Counted from the first letter of the stretch, positions 34,264-43,860 are shown. The stretch: DNA of 64,000 nt from Lewinellaceae bacterium (GCA_020636325.1 JACJYC010000020.1:1-64000), one strand, 5' to 3'. Program-made: numbers and translations. Notes: generated by a model from the sequence alone, not told the origin.

Positions 34264-34672
34264 TGTTGTTTCATGATGAGATGTCAGAATCAGTCCTAAG
34301 CAAGAAAATTTAACATCTATCAGAATCGCGAGGAAGCCCGGTTTACCAGGTCAAGCCTGACCAACAGCAGGGCTGCCAGAAAGATTAGCATAATGATCAT
34401 GGGAAGCTATTTAAATGAGTAAAAAACGGGTTCAGATCAATGTCTTCGATAGTCGCAAAATCAAGGTTTCATTCAGTTCTCCGTGTAGCGTAAAGTCAAT
34501 TTCACAGGGACAAAGGGTTATTACGCAAATATTCTGACGATGTTCATTAACCTGCAATTTAAGATTTTTTGAGGGATTTGTCAAGCGGATCGGCGATTTT
34601 ATGAAAACTTTCACACTGGTCCTTCCGTTTTATAATTCGCCTTACCTTTTGTCCCTAAACCAACCAACCGAC

Positions 34673-35482
34673 ATGAGCCGGCAGATGCTTTCCGCATTGG
34701 GCGTGCATGAAAACGCCCTGTCAGATGAAGAAAAAACATTCATGGACCAGAACGGCTACCTCAACCTGGGCCGCCTGCTCAATGATGATGAGGTGCAAGC
34801 CATTCGCGACCACCTCGCGGGACTGATGCAGGAAGAAGGCGAAAATGCCGGTTCCGAGCTGCTGGACTCCAAACATATCCGGCACCCCAAAGAGGCCGGC
34901 GCCGACCGGCTGGCGGACCTGGTGAACAAAGGAGCAATTTTTGACCGGTTCTATACCCATCCCAGGGTGTTGGCCGCTGTGGCCCATGTGCTGGGGCCCG
35001 ACCTTCAACTCTCTTCCCTCAATTACCGGGCCGCCAAACCGGGCATGGGTCTGCAGAAACTCCACGCCGACTGGCATGAAGCCGTAAAACCAGGCGAATA
35101 TAAGGTCTGCAACTCCATCTGGCTGCTCGACGATTTTACTCCTGAAAACGGCGCAACCCGGATCGTGCCCGGCACCCACCTCAAAGGCAATCTGCCCGAC
35201 GCGGAAATGCCGGACCCTATGGAACGGCATCCACAGGAGATCCTGATCGAGGCGCCGGCGGGTACAGTCGTCATTTTCAATTCGCATACCTGGCACGGCG
35301 GCACCACCAACCGAACCCTTGCCCCAAGGCGAGCCATCCACAGTTATTTTTGCAGGGGAGACCAGCCGCAGCAGATCGATCAGGCGCGGTATATCCGGGC
35401 GGAAACGCGGGAGCGGCTGGGCACAGCGGGGATATGGGTATTGGGGGTGGAAAGGAGGAAAACAGCGGAAAATCCCTTTTAA
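34673..35482 (+). CDS. Phytanoyl-CoA dioxygenase (PhyH) family protein
   Basis: Fe(II)/2-oxoglutarate-dependent dioxygenase fold of about 269 residues. The iron-binding HxD appears in LHADWHEAV, and the distal histidine in SHTWHGGTTNRT, with a following arginine (RRAIHSYF) likely to bind 2-oxoglutarate. The family includes phytanoyl-CoA hydroxylase, halogenases and ectoine hydroxylases; the substrate is unknown. Start taken at the ATG at 34673 (MSRQMLSALG), with 34601 as a possible earlier start. Confidence 0.85.
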   Translation: MSRQMLSALGVHENALSDEEKTFMDQNGYLNLGRLLNDDEVQAIRDHLAGLMQEEGENAGSELLDSKHIRHPKEAGADRLADLVNKGAIFDRFYTHPRVLAAVAHVLGPDLQLSSLNYRAAKPGMGLQKLHADWHEAVKPGEYKVCNSIWLLDDFTPENGATRIVPGTHLKGNLPDAEMPDPMERHPQEILIEAPAGTVVIFNSHTWHGGTTNRTLAPRRAIHSYFCRGDQPQQIDQARYIRAETRERLGTAGIWVLGVERRKTAENPF

Positions 35483-35651
35483 ATTTTAATTTTCACATTT
35501 AAAGTCCTCTTTTTCAATGCAAAATGTAAAAATCCTTGTGCATCCTTCAGGCTATAATTCAACTGGATTCTGGTGGCGAACGTCCCATTCAGCGGCAGGA
35601 AAAGCAGCTAAGGGAGGCGGTTCCATAATTTGAGCAAGCGATCCCATCGGC

Positions 35652-35672
35652 TGAATGTTCAGTGAACATTCA
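35652..35672. promoter_or_regulatory. Perfect 21-bp palindrome (operator-like)
   Basis: TGAATGTTCA and TGAACATTCA flank a single G. The surrounding 35500-35750 contains further short inverted repeats (GCGGTTC / GAACCGC, CCCATC / GATGGG) and no gene. It lies beyond the 3' end of the AlkZ-like gene and after the PhyH gene, so its function is uncertain. Confidence 0.35.
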
Positions 35673-35751
35673 AGCGCGCGAACCGCTTGCGGATGGGAAA
35701 GCACGGGCAAAAGGCCTTCTAGGAAAGTGGACAGTTATTATTTCAGCGGTC

Positions 35752-36837
35752 CTAAATCGCTTTAAAATCAATAACCGCCTCTTTCTCCAGGAAACGACCG
35801 AAGCCCGCTGCTGCCGACTTGATTTCTTCCCGCTCGGTTTTAGTGTGGGACCTGAAAAACAGCCCTTCCATTTCCACCTTATTCTTTTTGACAGCCCGTT
35901 TCCAGATGCCCGTCACCTGGCCGTCGACGACGATTGTGGGCCGGAAAATACCGTTGTTGGAAACCGCTTTGGTGTGATCCTCGAAGGTCAGTGCAGCGGT
36001 ACGGTCCCGGTAACTGATGATGAATTCGTCAAAAGCGGGCAGCAGGAAAACGCCGGGATCCGGGGCTGCGGGTACAGAAAAGGATTGGGAGATCCAATAG
36101 GTCTGCCCTTCCACTTCCTCCGGTACAAAATCCGGCTTGATCCCTTCCATCGCTTTGCGGGCATCCCGGACCGGCAGGCCCGACCACCAGATGAAATCGT
36201 CGAGGGTAGCGGGTTGGTGACTGGTAAAATACCGGCGCGCCAGTTCCACCAGCGCTTCCTCCCTGTGGAGCTTTCGGGGTTTCGCAACCCGGTCGGCCAG
36301 CAAGGCATAGGTTTGTTTATTGCCCGAATCGGGGCCGCTGCAAATGAGCCCGTCCAGTTCGGCCAGCATCAGAATATGGGCGGCGCGGTTATCGCCCAGG
36401 TCTATTCCTGCCTGTTCAAAACGGGATACCAGGTCCTGGCGGGTTTGGAACGGATGATCAGACAAGGCCTTTTCGATGATATTCCGGGTCTTGGACACGA
36501 GTGCGGGCGTCAGTTCCAGGTCTTTATGCCTTGAGTTCGAGGAGGAAAGGATATGAGGTGCGGTCAGTTCCAGCATCCAGCACACATCGGCGGCGGCGAC
36601 AATATGCCAGGTCGGCCGCAGCAAGTGGGTGCGGATCACTTCGCCCGCGTTGATGGAAGCGGCGATCTCCTTTTCCGTCAATCCAGGCAACCGGGCGCCA
36701 AAAGCCCACTTGACCATGGAATAATCCTGTGCCTGCATGGCGCACATCCACGCGGCTGTTTCCGCTACGGTTTGCAGGGCGCCGGCGGCTATTTGCTGGT
36801 GCTGCAACCTGTATCTGGCAATATCGGATCGGTTCAT
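35752..36837 (-). CDS. AlkZ-like winged-helix DNA glycosylase (HTH_42 family)
   Basis: A 361-residue member of the tandem winged-helix family (PF06224) that includes Streptomyces AlkZ, which excises azinomycin crosslinks, and E. coli YcaQ. The glycosylase signature QxQ is present as Gln35-Ala-Gln37 in MCAMQAQDYS, marking the AlkZ-like rather than the YcaQ-like (QxD) branch. Further conserved segments are RTHLLRPTWHIVAA and FIWWSGLPVRDARKA. ATG at 36837, 32 bp after... upstream of nothing on its own strand, so its promoter is probably in the gap shared with the dehydrogenase 3' end. Lesion specificity is unknown. Confidence 0.82.
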   Translation of the reverse strand: MNRSDIARYRLQHQQIAAGALQTVAETAAWMCAMQAQDYSMVKWAFGARLPGLTEKEIAASINAGEVIRTHLLRPTWHIVAAADVCWMLELTAPHILSSSNSRHKDLELTPALVSKTRNIIEKALSDHPFQTRQDLVSRFEQAGIDLGDNRAAHILMLAELDGLICSGPDSGNKQTYALLADRVAKPRKLHREEALVELARRYFTSHQPATLDDFIWWSGLPVRDARKAMEGIKPDFVPEEVEGQTYWISQSFSVPAAPDPGVFLLPAFDEFIISYRDRTAALTFEDHTKAVSNNGIFRPTIVVDGQVTGIWKRAVKKNKVEMEGLFFRSHTKTEREEIKSAAAGFGRFLEKEAVIDFKAI

Positions 36838-36868
36838 GCCTGGATGTTCAAATGCATAATCGGGCTCA

Positions 36869-38587
36869 TCAATTCAGGTTTTCCTGGCGGGTCAGCCGGT
36901 ATAATTTCCCATCCGCCTTGGTCATGATGTAGAGTTCCCCGTCGGCATCCCTTCCGAAGCGCATTTCCACGCGTTTGTTACCGCAAAGTTCCGCCAGGGT
37001 CACGGGTTTGTGGTTAAACGCCACCTGCCATTCGCGGATCTGGGCGGGACGGCCCGGCTGCAACGCGGAAGCATCCGCATAAAAAACCCGGCCCCGGACG
37101 ATGTCGCCGAAGACGATCTTATCCCGTAAAGCCGGCAGAGCCTTTCCGAGGTATTCGTATCCGCCGCAAATGGAATTGCCCTCATCGTGATCGTATTGCA
37201 CAACCGGATAATTGATCATTCCGGCCGGTTCGTCCGCCGGCAATGGATAAACCTTGTCCATGTCGCCGTAAGGATTGATCACAAAGCCGCCTTCCCGGAT
37301 CGGCCAACCGCAGAACTGGCCGGGTTTTACCGTGTAAATCGCTTCGATATGTTGGTGCCCGATATTGAAGACCAGCATCCGGCCGTCATGGGTCCAGGTC
37401 ATGCGGTGCGGATTGCGGAAGCCGTAAACGTAAACTTCGGGCAGCCCGCCGCTTTTGGCGAAAGGGTTATCCGGCGGGATGCCGTACCGGCCGTTGGCGC
37501 TGTTGTTCCCTGCGGGGTCGATCCGGATCACCGACCCCCAGAAGCGGTCCGGACTTCCGGACAGGGATACGTAGCCGTTCTCCGCGCTGCCCCCGTCGCC
37601 TGAACCGGCGTACAACAAACCGTAGTCCGGGTCGCCGGGCCGGGCATTCGGATTGAAAGCGATTTCCTGGACGCCGTGAATGCCGGTGACCATATCGGCC
37701 CGCAGCAATTCCCGGCTTTGGCCTTTGAAGGGAAATGAACCGGGCTTGTCGGTTTTCCACTCGGTCAGCACCCATTGCAGGGTAACGGGAATAGAATCCG
37801 CATAGCCGAAGTCGGCCTTAGCCGATGCGGGGGGCTCTGAATGCGTAGTATACAGCAAGCCGTTTTTTTCGAAATCCGGATGAAAGGCAAAACTGCCGAA
37901 CCCCGTACCCAGGCCCGGCTGGTTGATGAAATGAGGCATCAGTCGGGCCATGTCCATGTACACTTCCGGCCGGTTGTTCCGAACGCGGTAGAGTTTGCCC
38001 CGAAGGTCCAGCACGTACAGGTCGGAGCTGCCCGGTCTGGTATCCAGGAAGGTGATGCGGGCCAGCGGCGCTTTATCCGCAGTTGCCGGAAATTGCGCTA
38101 CCAGTTCCATATTCACGGTCACACCTGCCGGCGGAATGGTATCGGGAATCGGATCGGCAAGGGAAGCGGTGTCCAGTCCGCCGGATGGTTTACCCGCAGC
38201 CTTTTGGGTATGGATATAGGCCAGGATCTCGTCGATCTGCAGGTCGGTCAGGTGGCCGTACGGCGGCATATACGCCTTGAATTTGCTGAACAGTTCTTTC
38301 GACCGTTCATCACCGGATTCGATCATGCCCTGGGGATTTCGGATAAAATGGCGGAGCCAGTCCCTTGGCGCTTCATCAGTGATGCCGGCCAACGCGGGGC
38401 CGATCCCGTCCTGTCTGAAGTTGTGACAGGAGCTGCAATTGCCGGTGAACAGGGTCTGCCCTTCGGCGATCTCACCCGGATCGGTTGAATACAGGTTGGT
38501 TTCGGAAGGAAGGCTGTGCTTGCAGGCGATCAGGCCCGACAACAGGCCGGCCAGCAGCGCGAATGGGAAAACGGATGTGCATTTCAC
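36869..38587 (-). CDS. Lipoprotein cytochrome c - sugar dehydrogenase (PQQ, GDH-B/YliI type) fusion
   Basis: Predicted exported electron-transfer dehydrogenase of 572 residues. A lipoprotein-like signal ends at LIAC (Cys22). A cytochrome c domain follows (about 35-135) with C51SSCH55 and candidate Met ligand in YMPPYG, then a six-bladed propeller of the soluble glucose/sorbosone dehydrogenase family (about 155-565), with VYVYGFRNPHRMTW and VQYDHDEGNSICGGY. Family members use PQQ. The fused haem could accept electrons from the sugar-oxidising domain. Its ATG overlaps the upstream cytochrome stop codon by 4 bp (ATGA), indicating coupled translation. Other Gdh-like propellers lack PQQ, so cofactor use is inferred. 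Confidence 0.87.
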   Translation of the reverse strand: MKCTSVFPFALLAGLLSGLIACKHSLPSETNLYSTDPGEIAEGQTLFTGNCSSCHNFRQDGIGPALAGITDEAPRDWLRHFIRNPQGMIESGDERSKELFSKFKAYMPPYGHLTDLQIDEILAYIHTQKAAGKPSGGLDTASLADPIPDTIPPAGVTVNMELVAQFPATADKAPLARITFLDTRPGSSDLYVLDLRGKLYRVRNNRPEVYMDMARLMPHFINQPGLGTGFGSFAFHPDFEKNGLLYTTHSEPPASAKADFGYADSIPVTLQWVLTEWKTDKPGSFPFKGQSRELLRADMVTGIHGVQEIAFNPNARPGDPDYGLLYAGSGDGGSAENGYVSLSGSPDRFWGSVIRIDPAGNNSANGRYGIPPDNPFAKSGGLPEVYVYGFRNPHRMTWTHDGRMLVFNIGHQHIEAIYTVKPGQFCGWPIREGGFVINPYGDMDKVYPLPADEPAGMINYPVVQYDHDEGNSICGGYEYLGKALPALRDKIVFGDIVRGRVFYADASALQPGRPAQIREWQVAFNHKPVTLAELCGNKRVEMRFGRDADGELYIMTKADGKLYRLTRQENLN

Positions 38588-40548
38588 AGGTTACCGATGA
38601 TTTTCTGAACGATCCTGCCCTTGTCAGTCATTACCTCCAGGATATAGACCCCGGCGGAATAAGGGGGGAGGACAATTTCGGAAATATTGCCCGTTTTTTC
38701 TAAAATCCGGCGGCCTGAAATGTCAAATATCCGGATCCCGGCTATCCGCAACCCGGCTGACTGCCCAAAATGGACGGTTTGCCCCTTGCGCACAACGGTC
38801 GGATAGATCTCCAACAATCCTGCCCCGGGCTCCTGGACGGATACAGGCTCCAGCACCAGCCCGCCGAGGGAATCGCTGCCGATCAATACCGGCGTCAGGT
38901 CGGCTTCCTGGTACATTTCCCGGAAGGTATTGATCGCCGGCGTGTTTTCCGCCAGCAGCGGCGCCATCCATTTGGGCGGCAGCGACTGGTAATAGATCCG
39001 CACGGAAGCATCCACCAGGCCCGAATACAGGTTTCGCGGAATGTGGAACCTGATCCGGTCCGTGCCACTCCCCGGCTGTCCGTTTTCGGCATTGAAATCG
39101 GGGTCGGTCAGCGCCGAACCGATGATCCGGGTGGTGTCATAGGCCGTATGTGCGGTGGTGAATCCCGCAGGAGGCAGGCGGTTATCTTTCAGCGCCTGGT
39201 GCGAGCGTTCCAACACCGTCGTAAAGTCGCCGTTGACATCCCCCAGGACCAGCTCGTAGATCTGCACCTGATCCTCCCGGTTGATCATATCGAAATGGGG
39301 CATTACCCCTGCTCCTTGCCCTGCCACCTCATAATCCGGTTGAATGGCGCCGCTGTGGAAAAGCGGCGCGCCCTCCTCTCCGGTGACCGTAAATTCGACA
39401 AACGCCCGGCGGGAGGGGTATCCGGACGGGAATTTGTGGCCGGCCTTGTTCCGCAGCAGGACCGAGAAATAGATCGTGTCGTCGGTTATGTTTTCCAATT
39501 CCAGCCGGACGTCCAGGGTCTTCTCCTGTAGCATCCTGAGGGTTTTCGCGATCGTCTCGTCGAAATGTTCATCCGCGGCCCCGATGCCCAGTTCGGCCTT
39601 ATTGGCCTTCATCAGCTTCAACATGGCGGTATTGCCGCCCACCAGTTCGTGCTGGCCGAACGGCGAACGGCCTTCCAGGAAAGCGTAACCCGAGGAAATG
39701 ACCACCTTGTCGTCGATGCGCGGCAGGTGACAGCCCTGGCAGGTTTGCGGGGTGGCGCCGCCGTCGGTGTTGTACGCCGAATTGAGCCATTCGTGATAGG
39801 TAGCCTGCTCGACAAAGTCGGAACCGGTATAGTTACCGTTCAGATCCACCGATTTCGTGATCAGGGTATGGCAGGATGCGCAAAGCCCCGCGTCGTTGAT
39901 ATGCGGGCTATAAACGGGCTGAAACCCTACAAAATCGGTCATCGGACCGGCAAAAGGGCTTTCGTATGGGCCGTATGCTACCCTGTTCGTATCGTAGCGG
40001 ATCTGGCCGGAGAATTCCTTACCCAGGTTTTCCGGGCTGATGCTGTGGCAGGCTCCGCAGGATACCCCCTGAATACCTACGGAATCGGCCAGCAGATCGG
40101 CCATGGTATAGTGTTGGGCGCCCCGCAGGATAGCGGTATAGTGCCCTTGGGGTGCATGACAGGAGGTGCATTTGGTCTGCAGGTCGAGGCTGTGGCCGGG
40201 ATTGACCAGCATTTCGTGGCTGACCTTGGCCTGCCAGAACGGATCTTTGGCCGAGTTGGCCATCATGGTGGTGCTGAAGTCGTCGAACAGGTTGACGTCG
40301 TTGCCCATTTCATCCACCATGGCATGCATCAGGTAGTCGGGGCCGTGGCAGCCGCCGCAATAGTAGGTGGTCGGAAAGATAAGGTCCTGCGGTACAGGGT
40401 CGAGCAGGAATACCGTTTTATGCCATTCCGCAAATGATTCCGGGCGGTAGGCGACACCTTTGTTCTCCGCAACGGGCATCAGGGAAAAGAGGCCGATCGC
40501 CCCGAAAAGGGACAGGGCTACGAGGTGGACATGTCCAGGTTTTTTCAT
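38584..40548 (-). CDS. Five-haem c-type cytochrome with T9SS sorting domain
   Basis: A 654-residue exported multihaem protein. A signal peptide (about 1-28) is followed by five CxxCH motifs: Cys64-His68 (CGGCH), Cys127-His131 (CTSCH), Cys164-His168 (CGACH), Cys223-His227 (CASCH) and Cys270-His274 (CQGCH), like the cytochrome c554/multihaem family. A large mixed domain follows (about 300-570). The final 80 or so residues (VQEPGAGLLEIYPT...GVYILEVMTDKGRIVQKIIGNL) match the type-A T9SS C-terminal domain, suggesting transport across the outer membrane. Start set at the ATG at 40548; an earlier in-frame ATG at 40617 lacks a signal peptide context. It overlaps the next gene by 4 bp. Confidence 0.87.
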   Translation of the reverse strand: MKKPGHVHLVALSLFGAIGLFSLMPVAENKGVAYRPESFAEWHKTVFLLDPVPQDLIFPTTYYCGGCHGPDYLMHAMVDEMGNDVNLFDDFSTTMMANSAKDPFWQAKVSHEMLVNPGHSLDLQTKCTSCHAPQGHYTAILRGAQHYTMADLLADSVGIQGVSCGACHSISPENLGKEFSGQIRYDTNRVAYGPYESPFAGPMTDFVGFQPVYSPHINDAGLCASCHTLITKSVDLNGNYTGSDFVEQATYHEWLNSAYNTDGGATPQTCQGCHLPRIDDKVVISSGYAFLEGRSPFGQHELVGGNTAMLKLMKANKAELGIGAADEHFDETIAKTLRMLQEKTLDVRLELENITDDTIYFSVLLRNKAGHKFPSGYPSRRAFVEFTVTGEEGAPLFHSGAIQPDYEVAGQGAGVMPHFDMINREDQVQIYELVLGDVNGDFTTVLERSHQALKDNRLPPAGFTTAHTAYDTTRIIGSALTDPDFNAENGQPGSGTDRIRFHIPRNLYSGLVDASVRIYYQSLPPKWMAPLLAENTPAINTFREMYQEADLTPVLIGSDSLGGLVLEPVSVQEPGAGLLEIYPTVVRKGQTVHFGQSAGLRIAGIRIFDISGRRILEKTGNISEIVLPPYSAGVYILEVMTDKGRIVQKIIGNL

Positions 40549-40662
40549 GGTCGTCAAGCGCTGGTGATGAACGGAATTTCGGGATGGGGTGCGGCCAAAG
40601 ATAGGGATTTTACCCATATGACTATTTTCCCATGATCGAAATACCTGCCGAACCGCTTTCTC

Positions 40663-41745
40663 TCATTTTGTAAAAAGCGTCGCCAGCTGTTCCGTCAATT
40701 TCCCATAATTCACATCCGAGGAATTGCTCAAAATGGCAATCACCAGTTTTTCTTCCGGATAAATGCGCATCATGGTGATGCCGCCTACCGAGCCGCCGGT
40801 ATGGCCGACAAAGGGACGGCCTTCGCCGTCTTTGCCGCTCCCCCACCCGATGCCGTAGTTGGTGGCTTTGCCGTCCTTGAGGTGCTGGCTTTGGGTCCAG
40901 GTTTCCAGGGTGGATGCCTTCAGGAAACCGGGATTCATATGGGCATTGGCGAAGCGGGCCACATCGTCGGAAGTGGCGATGAAACCGCCGCCGGCCCATT
41001 TGTAGCTGTTGTCGACATAGGGCGCGTTCACCAGATTGCCCTTATTATTTACGGCATAATACCGGGTTCGCCCCACAATGATGCTGTCGGTGTGATCCGG
41101 CGCGGTGTGGTCCATGCCCAGCCGGTCAAAGACCTCTCGTTGCATATAGGTCAGGAAGTCCTCTTTCGATGCGCCTTCGATCACGGCCGAGATCAGGTTC
41201 CACCCGTAACTGGAATAGGAATACTTTGTCCCGGGTTCAAACAGCAGCGTATCGCCGGCAAAGATCGACAGGCTTTCCTTTACCGTCGGGAACCGGTCGG
41301 CCGACAGGAATTCCTGGCCCCGGTAATGGCGGATGCCCGCAATATGGCCCGCTACCTGCCGGACGGTGACCGGGTATTTTTTCCTGGGGAAATACGGGAC
41401 ATAGGCCTGCACCTCGGCATCCAGGTCAACCTTCCCGGCTTCGTACAGGAGGGCCAGACCGGCCGCGGAAAACGGTTTGGAAACACTCCCGATCCGGAAC
41501 ATGGTTTTGCCGGGAATAACAGGCGACTGATTTTCCAGGTCGGCAAACCCGAATCCTTCGGACCAAAGGGTTTTCCCGTCACGGGTAATGGTGACGGAGA
41601 TCCCCGGGATGCGCTGTTCGGTCATGATGGCCTGGATGAGCCCGGTAGCTTCCCGGATGGCCGGGTCGGACGACCGCCGGGTTTGCGCGCCGGCGGGTTG
41701 AAGGGCGAGCAGCGGCAGAAGGACGAGGAGGAGGATCTTTTGCAT
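40663..41745 (-). CDS. Serine beta-lactamase-like hydrolase (class C/PBP4 fold)
   Basis: Secreted serine hydrolase of 360 residues. After a signal peptide (MQKILLLVLLPLLALQPAGA), the S87-V-S-K90 motif carries the nucleophile, a Y-x-x/N-like motif appears in YSYSSYGWN (about 175-183) and the K/H-T-G equivalent is HTGG. These are the marks of the beta-lactamase/transpeptidase superfamily, whose members include class C beta-lactamases, D-aminopeptidases and esterases (LACTB-like YSSY). Penicillin resistance cannot be inferred. The ATG at 41745 is preferred to an in-frame start at 41781 because it gives the signal peptide. Confidence 0.88.
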   Translation of the reverse strand: MQKILLLVLLPLLALQPAGAQTRRSSDPAIREATGLIQAIMTEQRIPGISVTITRDGKTLWSEGFGFADLENQSPVIPGKTMFRIGSVSKPFSAAGLALLYEAGKVDLDAEVQAYVPYFPRKKYPVTVRQVAGHIAGIRHYRGQEFLSADRFPTVKESLSIFAGDTLLFEPGTKYSYSSYGWNLISAVIEGASKEDFLTYMQREVFDRLGMDHTAPDHTDSIIVGRTRYYAVNNKGNLVNAPYVDNSYKWAGGGFIATSDDVARFANAHMNPGFLKASTLETWTQSQHLKDGKATNYGIGWGSGKDGEGRPFVGHTGGSVGGITMMRIYPEEKLVIAILSNSSDVNYGKLTEQLATLFTK

Positions 41746-41793
41746 GGGTTGGGTGTTAAGGGGGCAAAATAGTAAAATCATGCTTAGGACCGG

Positions 41794-41854
41794 TCGAAAA
41801 TAACTTCCCGAAATGCCCGGATTTTTATTAACTGACCCGGGAAGTTATTTTCGA
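41794..41854. repeat. Long perfect inverted repeat
   Basis: TCGAAAATAACTTCCCG (41794-41810) is the exact 17-bp complement of the arm at 41838-41854, around a 27-bp spacer. The arm resembles the outer arm at 1152-1170 (GGTCAAAAATTAACTTCCC). It lies between the peptidase stop and the beta-lactamase-like start, so it could act as a transcription barrier or be a small mobile palindrome. Confidence 0.65.
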
Positions 41855-41865
41855 TCATTTCCTTG

Positions 41866-41896
41866 GGTTTGCGAAACCTCGGAGGTTTCGCAAACC
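41866..41896. terminator. Perfect 31-bp palindrome after the S9 peptidase gene
   Basis: GGTTTGCGAAACCTC (41866-41880) and its exact complement (41882-41896) surround one G, three bases after the stop codon at 41900. This is a strong 15-bp hairpin with no good T-run, so a REP-like or termination element is inferred. Confidence 0.6.
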
Positions 41897-41899
41897 GCG

Positions 41900-43843
41900 T
41901 TACGGCAAATTCTTCAAGGTATCCCCCAACCAGCCGAAGAACTCCCGCTGCCAGACCAGGGCATTGTTCACTTTCAGCACCCAGTGGTTTTCTTCCGGGA
42001 ACAGGAGGAGTTTGCTCTTGATGCCCCTGAGCTGGGCCGCCTGGAAGGCTTCGAGCCCTTGCCCGATGGGCACGCGGTAGTCCTTGCCGCCCTGAACGAT
42101 CATGATCGGCGTATCCCATTTGTCCACCATGGAGCTGGGGTCGAACTGCGCGAAGGATTTTTGGGCCGCCGCATTGGACTTATCCCAGTAGGGGCCGCCC
42201 AGGTCCCAGTTCTCGAAGAACATTTCCTCAGTGGTGCCGTACATGCTCTTGAGGTCGAAGATGCCGTCGTGGGCGATGAAGGTCTTGAACCGCTTGTTGT
42301 GAACGCCTGCGAGGTAGAAAACCGAATAGCCGCCGTAGCTGGCGCCAACGCAGCCGAGCCGGGCATTGTCCACATATGGCTCCTTGGCGACGTCGTCAAT
42401 GGCCGACAGGTAGTCCTTCATAGCCTGACCGCCATGGTCCTTGCTGATCTCCGCGTTCCATTCCACGCCGAAGCCGGGCATCCCTCTGCGGCATGGCGCC
42501 ACCACCACGTAGCCGTTGGCCGCCATCAACTGGAAGTTCCACCGGAAGGAATAGAATTGGGTCAGCGCCACCTGCGGGCCGCCCTGGCAATACAACAGGG
42601 TCGGGTATTTTTTGGAGGCGTCAAAGTTCGGCGGCAGGATCACGTAAACCAGCATCTTTTTGCCGTCAGTTGTGGTCACCCAGCGCTTTTCGACCTTGGA
42701 CAGGGCGAGTTTGGCGTACACCTCGTCATTCACGTGGGTAAGCTGTTTCATCTCGCCCGTTTTCACATCTACCGTGTACAACTCGGTAGCGTGGTTCATG
42801 TCCGTCCGGGAAATCACCAACAGGTTGCCGACCTGGCCGACCATGCCCGTGATGTCAAAATCGCCCTGGGTAATTTGCCGGACCACCGGAAGTTTCTTGG
42901 TCAGGCCCGGGTAATCCACCTCAAACAGCTGGATGGTCCCTTGCACAGCTGCGTTGAAGTATAGGCGGGTCCCGTCGTTGCTCCAGATAAAGCTGTTGAC
43001 CGACTCGTCCCAGCGGCTGGTCAGGTTCATCGGGCCGGAGGGCGCCATCACCACGATGTCGTTCTTGTCGGATTCGTAGCCGTCGTGTTTCATGCTCAGC
43101 CAGGCCAGCGTACCCTGGGATGAATACGCCGGATTGACATCGTATCCCATCATGCCTTCCGTGAGGTTTTTGGTCTGGCCGGTCGCTACGTCGTAGGCAT
43201 AGATATCGGTATTGGTACTGACGGCGTAGTCCTTGCCGAATTTCTTTTTGGTCACATACAGGACCTGTTTTCCATCCGGACTCCAGACGATGTCTTCGTC
43301 GCCGCCGAAGGGTTTGGTCGGGCAATCGTAGGGTTCGCCTTCCAGCAGGTCCGTCCGCATTTCCACCGGCATTTTGTACACCGGGTGCGGTTTGGTGGTA
43401 TACAGCACAGGGTGGTTGTACACGCCGTCCTCCCACTCGTCCCAGTGCCGGTAATTCAGCGATTCGTAGACCTTGACGTCCGCTTTGGCCAGATCCGGAT
43501 AGATCTCATTGCCTTCGATCGGGTGGACTTTCACTTCTTCCACCTTGACCTCGGATTTGCCGTCGGGTGAGATCAGGTGGTTGGAAAGGTACGCCCCCGG
43601 GTCGGAAACGGCAACCGGGTCGCCGCCCGCCAACGGAATCATGTACGCTTTGGAAGAACCCTTGTTTTCCTCTACGGAATAATGCGTAACGGCGTAAATA
43701 ACGGACTTGCCGTCCTTGGTGATCCCCTGCGCGCTCACCCGCCCCAACTGCCACAGCAGTTCAGGGGTCATGGTGTTCTGGGCATTTAATGAAAGGCCGA
43801 AAGCCAGCCCGAAAAAGAGCAGCATGTTAAATTTCATATTCAT
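41900..43843 (-). CDS. S9-family prolyl oligopeptidase
   Basis: Secreted serine peptidase of 647 residues. Signal peptide (MLLFFGLAFGLSLNAQ, near residues 6-21), a WD/TolB-like beta-propeller (about 40-390) that gates the active site, and a C-terminal alpha/beta-hydrolase domain with the nucleophile in CVGASYGGYSVFYL (GxSxGG), followed by catalytic Asp and His (HWVLKV region near the C-terminus). It would cleave short peptides, often after proline, in the periplasm. It is preceded by a hairpin at 43861-43887 and followed by strong palindromes. Confidence 0.93.
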   Translation of the reverse strand: MNMKFNMLLFFGLAFGLSLNAQNTMTPELLWQLGRVSAQGITKDGKSVIYAVTHYSVEENKGSSKAYMIPLAGGDPVAVSDPGAYLSNHLISPDGKSEVKVEEVKVHPIEGNEIYPDLAKADVKVYESLNYRHWDEWEDGVYNHPVLYTTKPHPVYKMPVEMRTDLLEGEPYDCPTKPFGGDEDIVWSPDGKQVLYVTKKKFGKDYAVSTNTDIYAYDVATGQTKNLTEGMMGYDVNPAYSSQGTLAWLSMKHDGYESDKNDIVVMAPSGPMNLTSRWDESVNSFIWSNDGTRLYFNAAVQGTIQLFEVDYPGLTKKLPVVRQITQGDFDITGMVGQVGNLLVISRTDMNHATELYTVDVKTGEMKQLTHVNDEVYAKLALSKVEKRWVTTTDGKKMLVYVILPPNFDASKKYPTLLYCQGGPQVALTQFYSFRWNFQLMAANGYVVVAPCRRGMPGFGVEWNAEISKDHGGQAMKDYLSAIDDVAKEPYVDNARLGCVGASYGGYSVFYLAGVHNKRFKTFIAHDGIFDLKSMYGTTEEMFFENWDLGGPYWDKSNAAAQKSFAQFDPSSMVDKWDTPIMIVQGGKDYRVPIGQGLEAFQAAQLRGIKSKLLLFPEENHWVLKVNNALVWQREFFGWLGDTLKNLP

Positions 43844-43860
43844 ATTGCGTTTAAATTATC

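Noticed and set aside
35662..36534. 290-codon plus-strand ORF
   Set aside because: Antisense to the well-supported AlkZ-like gene.
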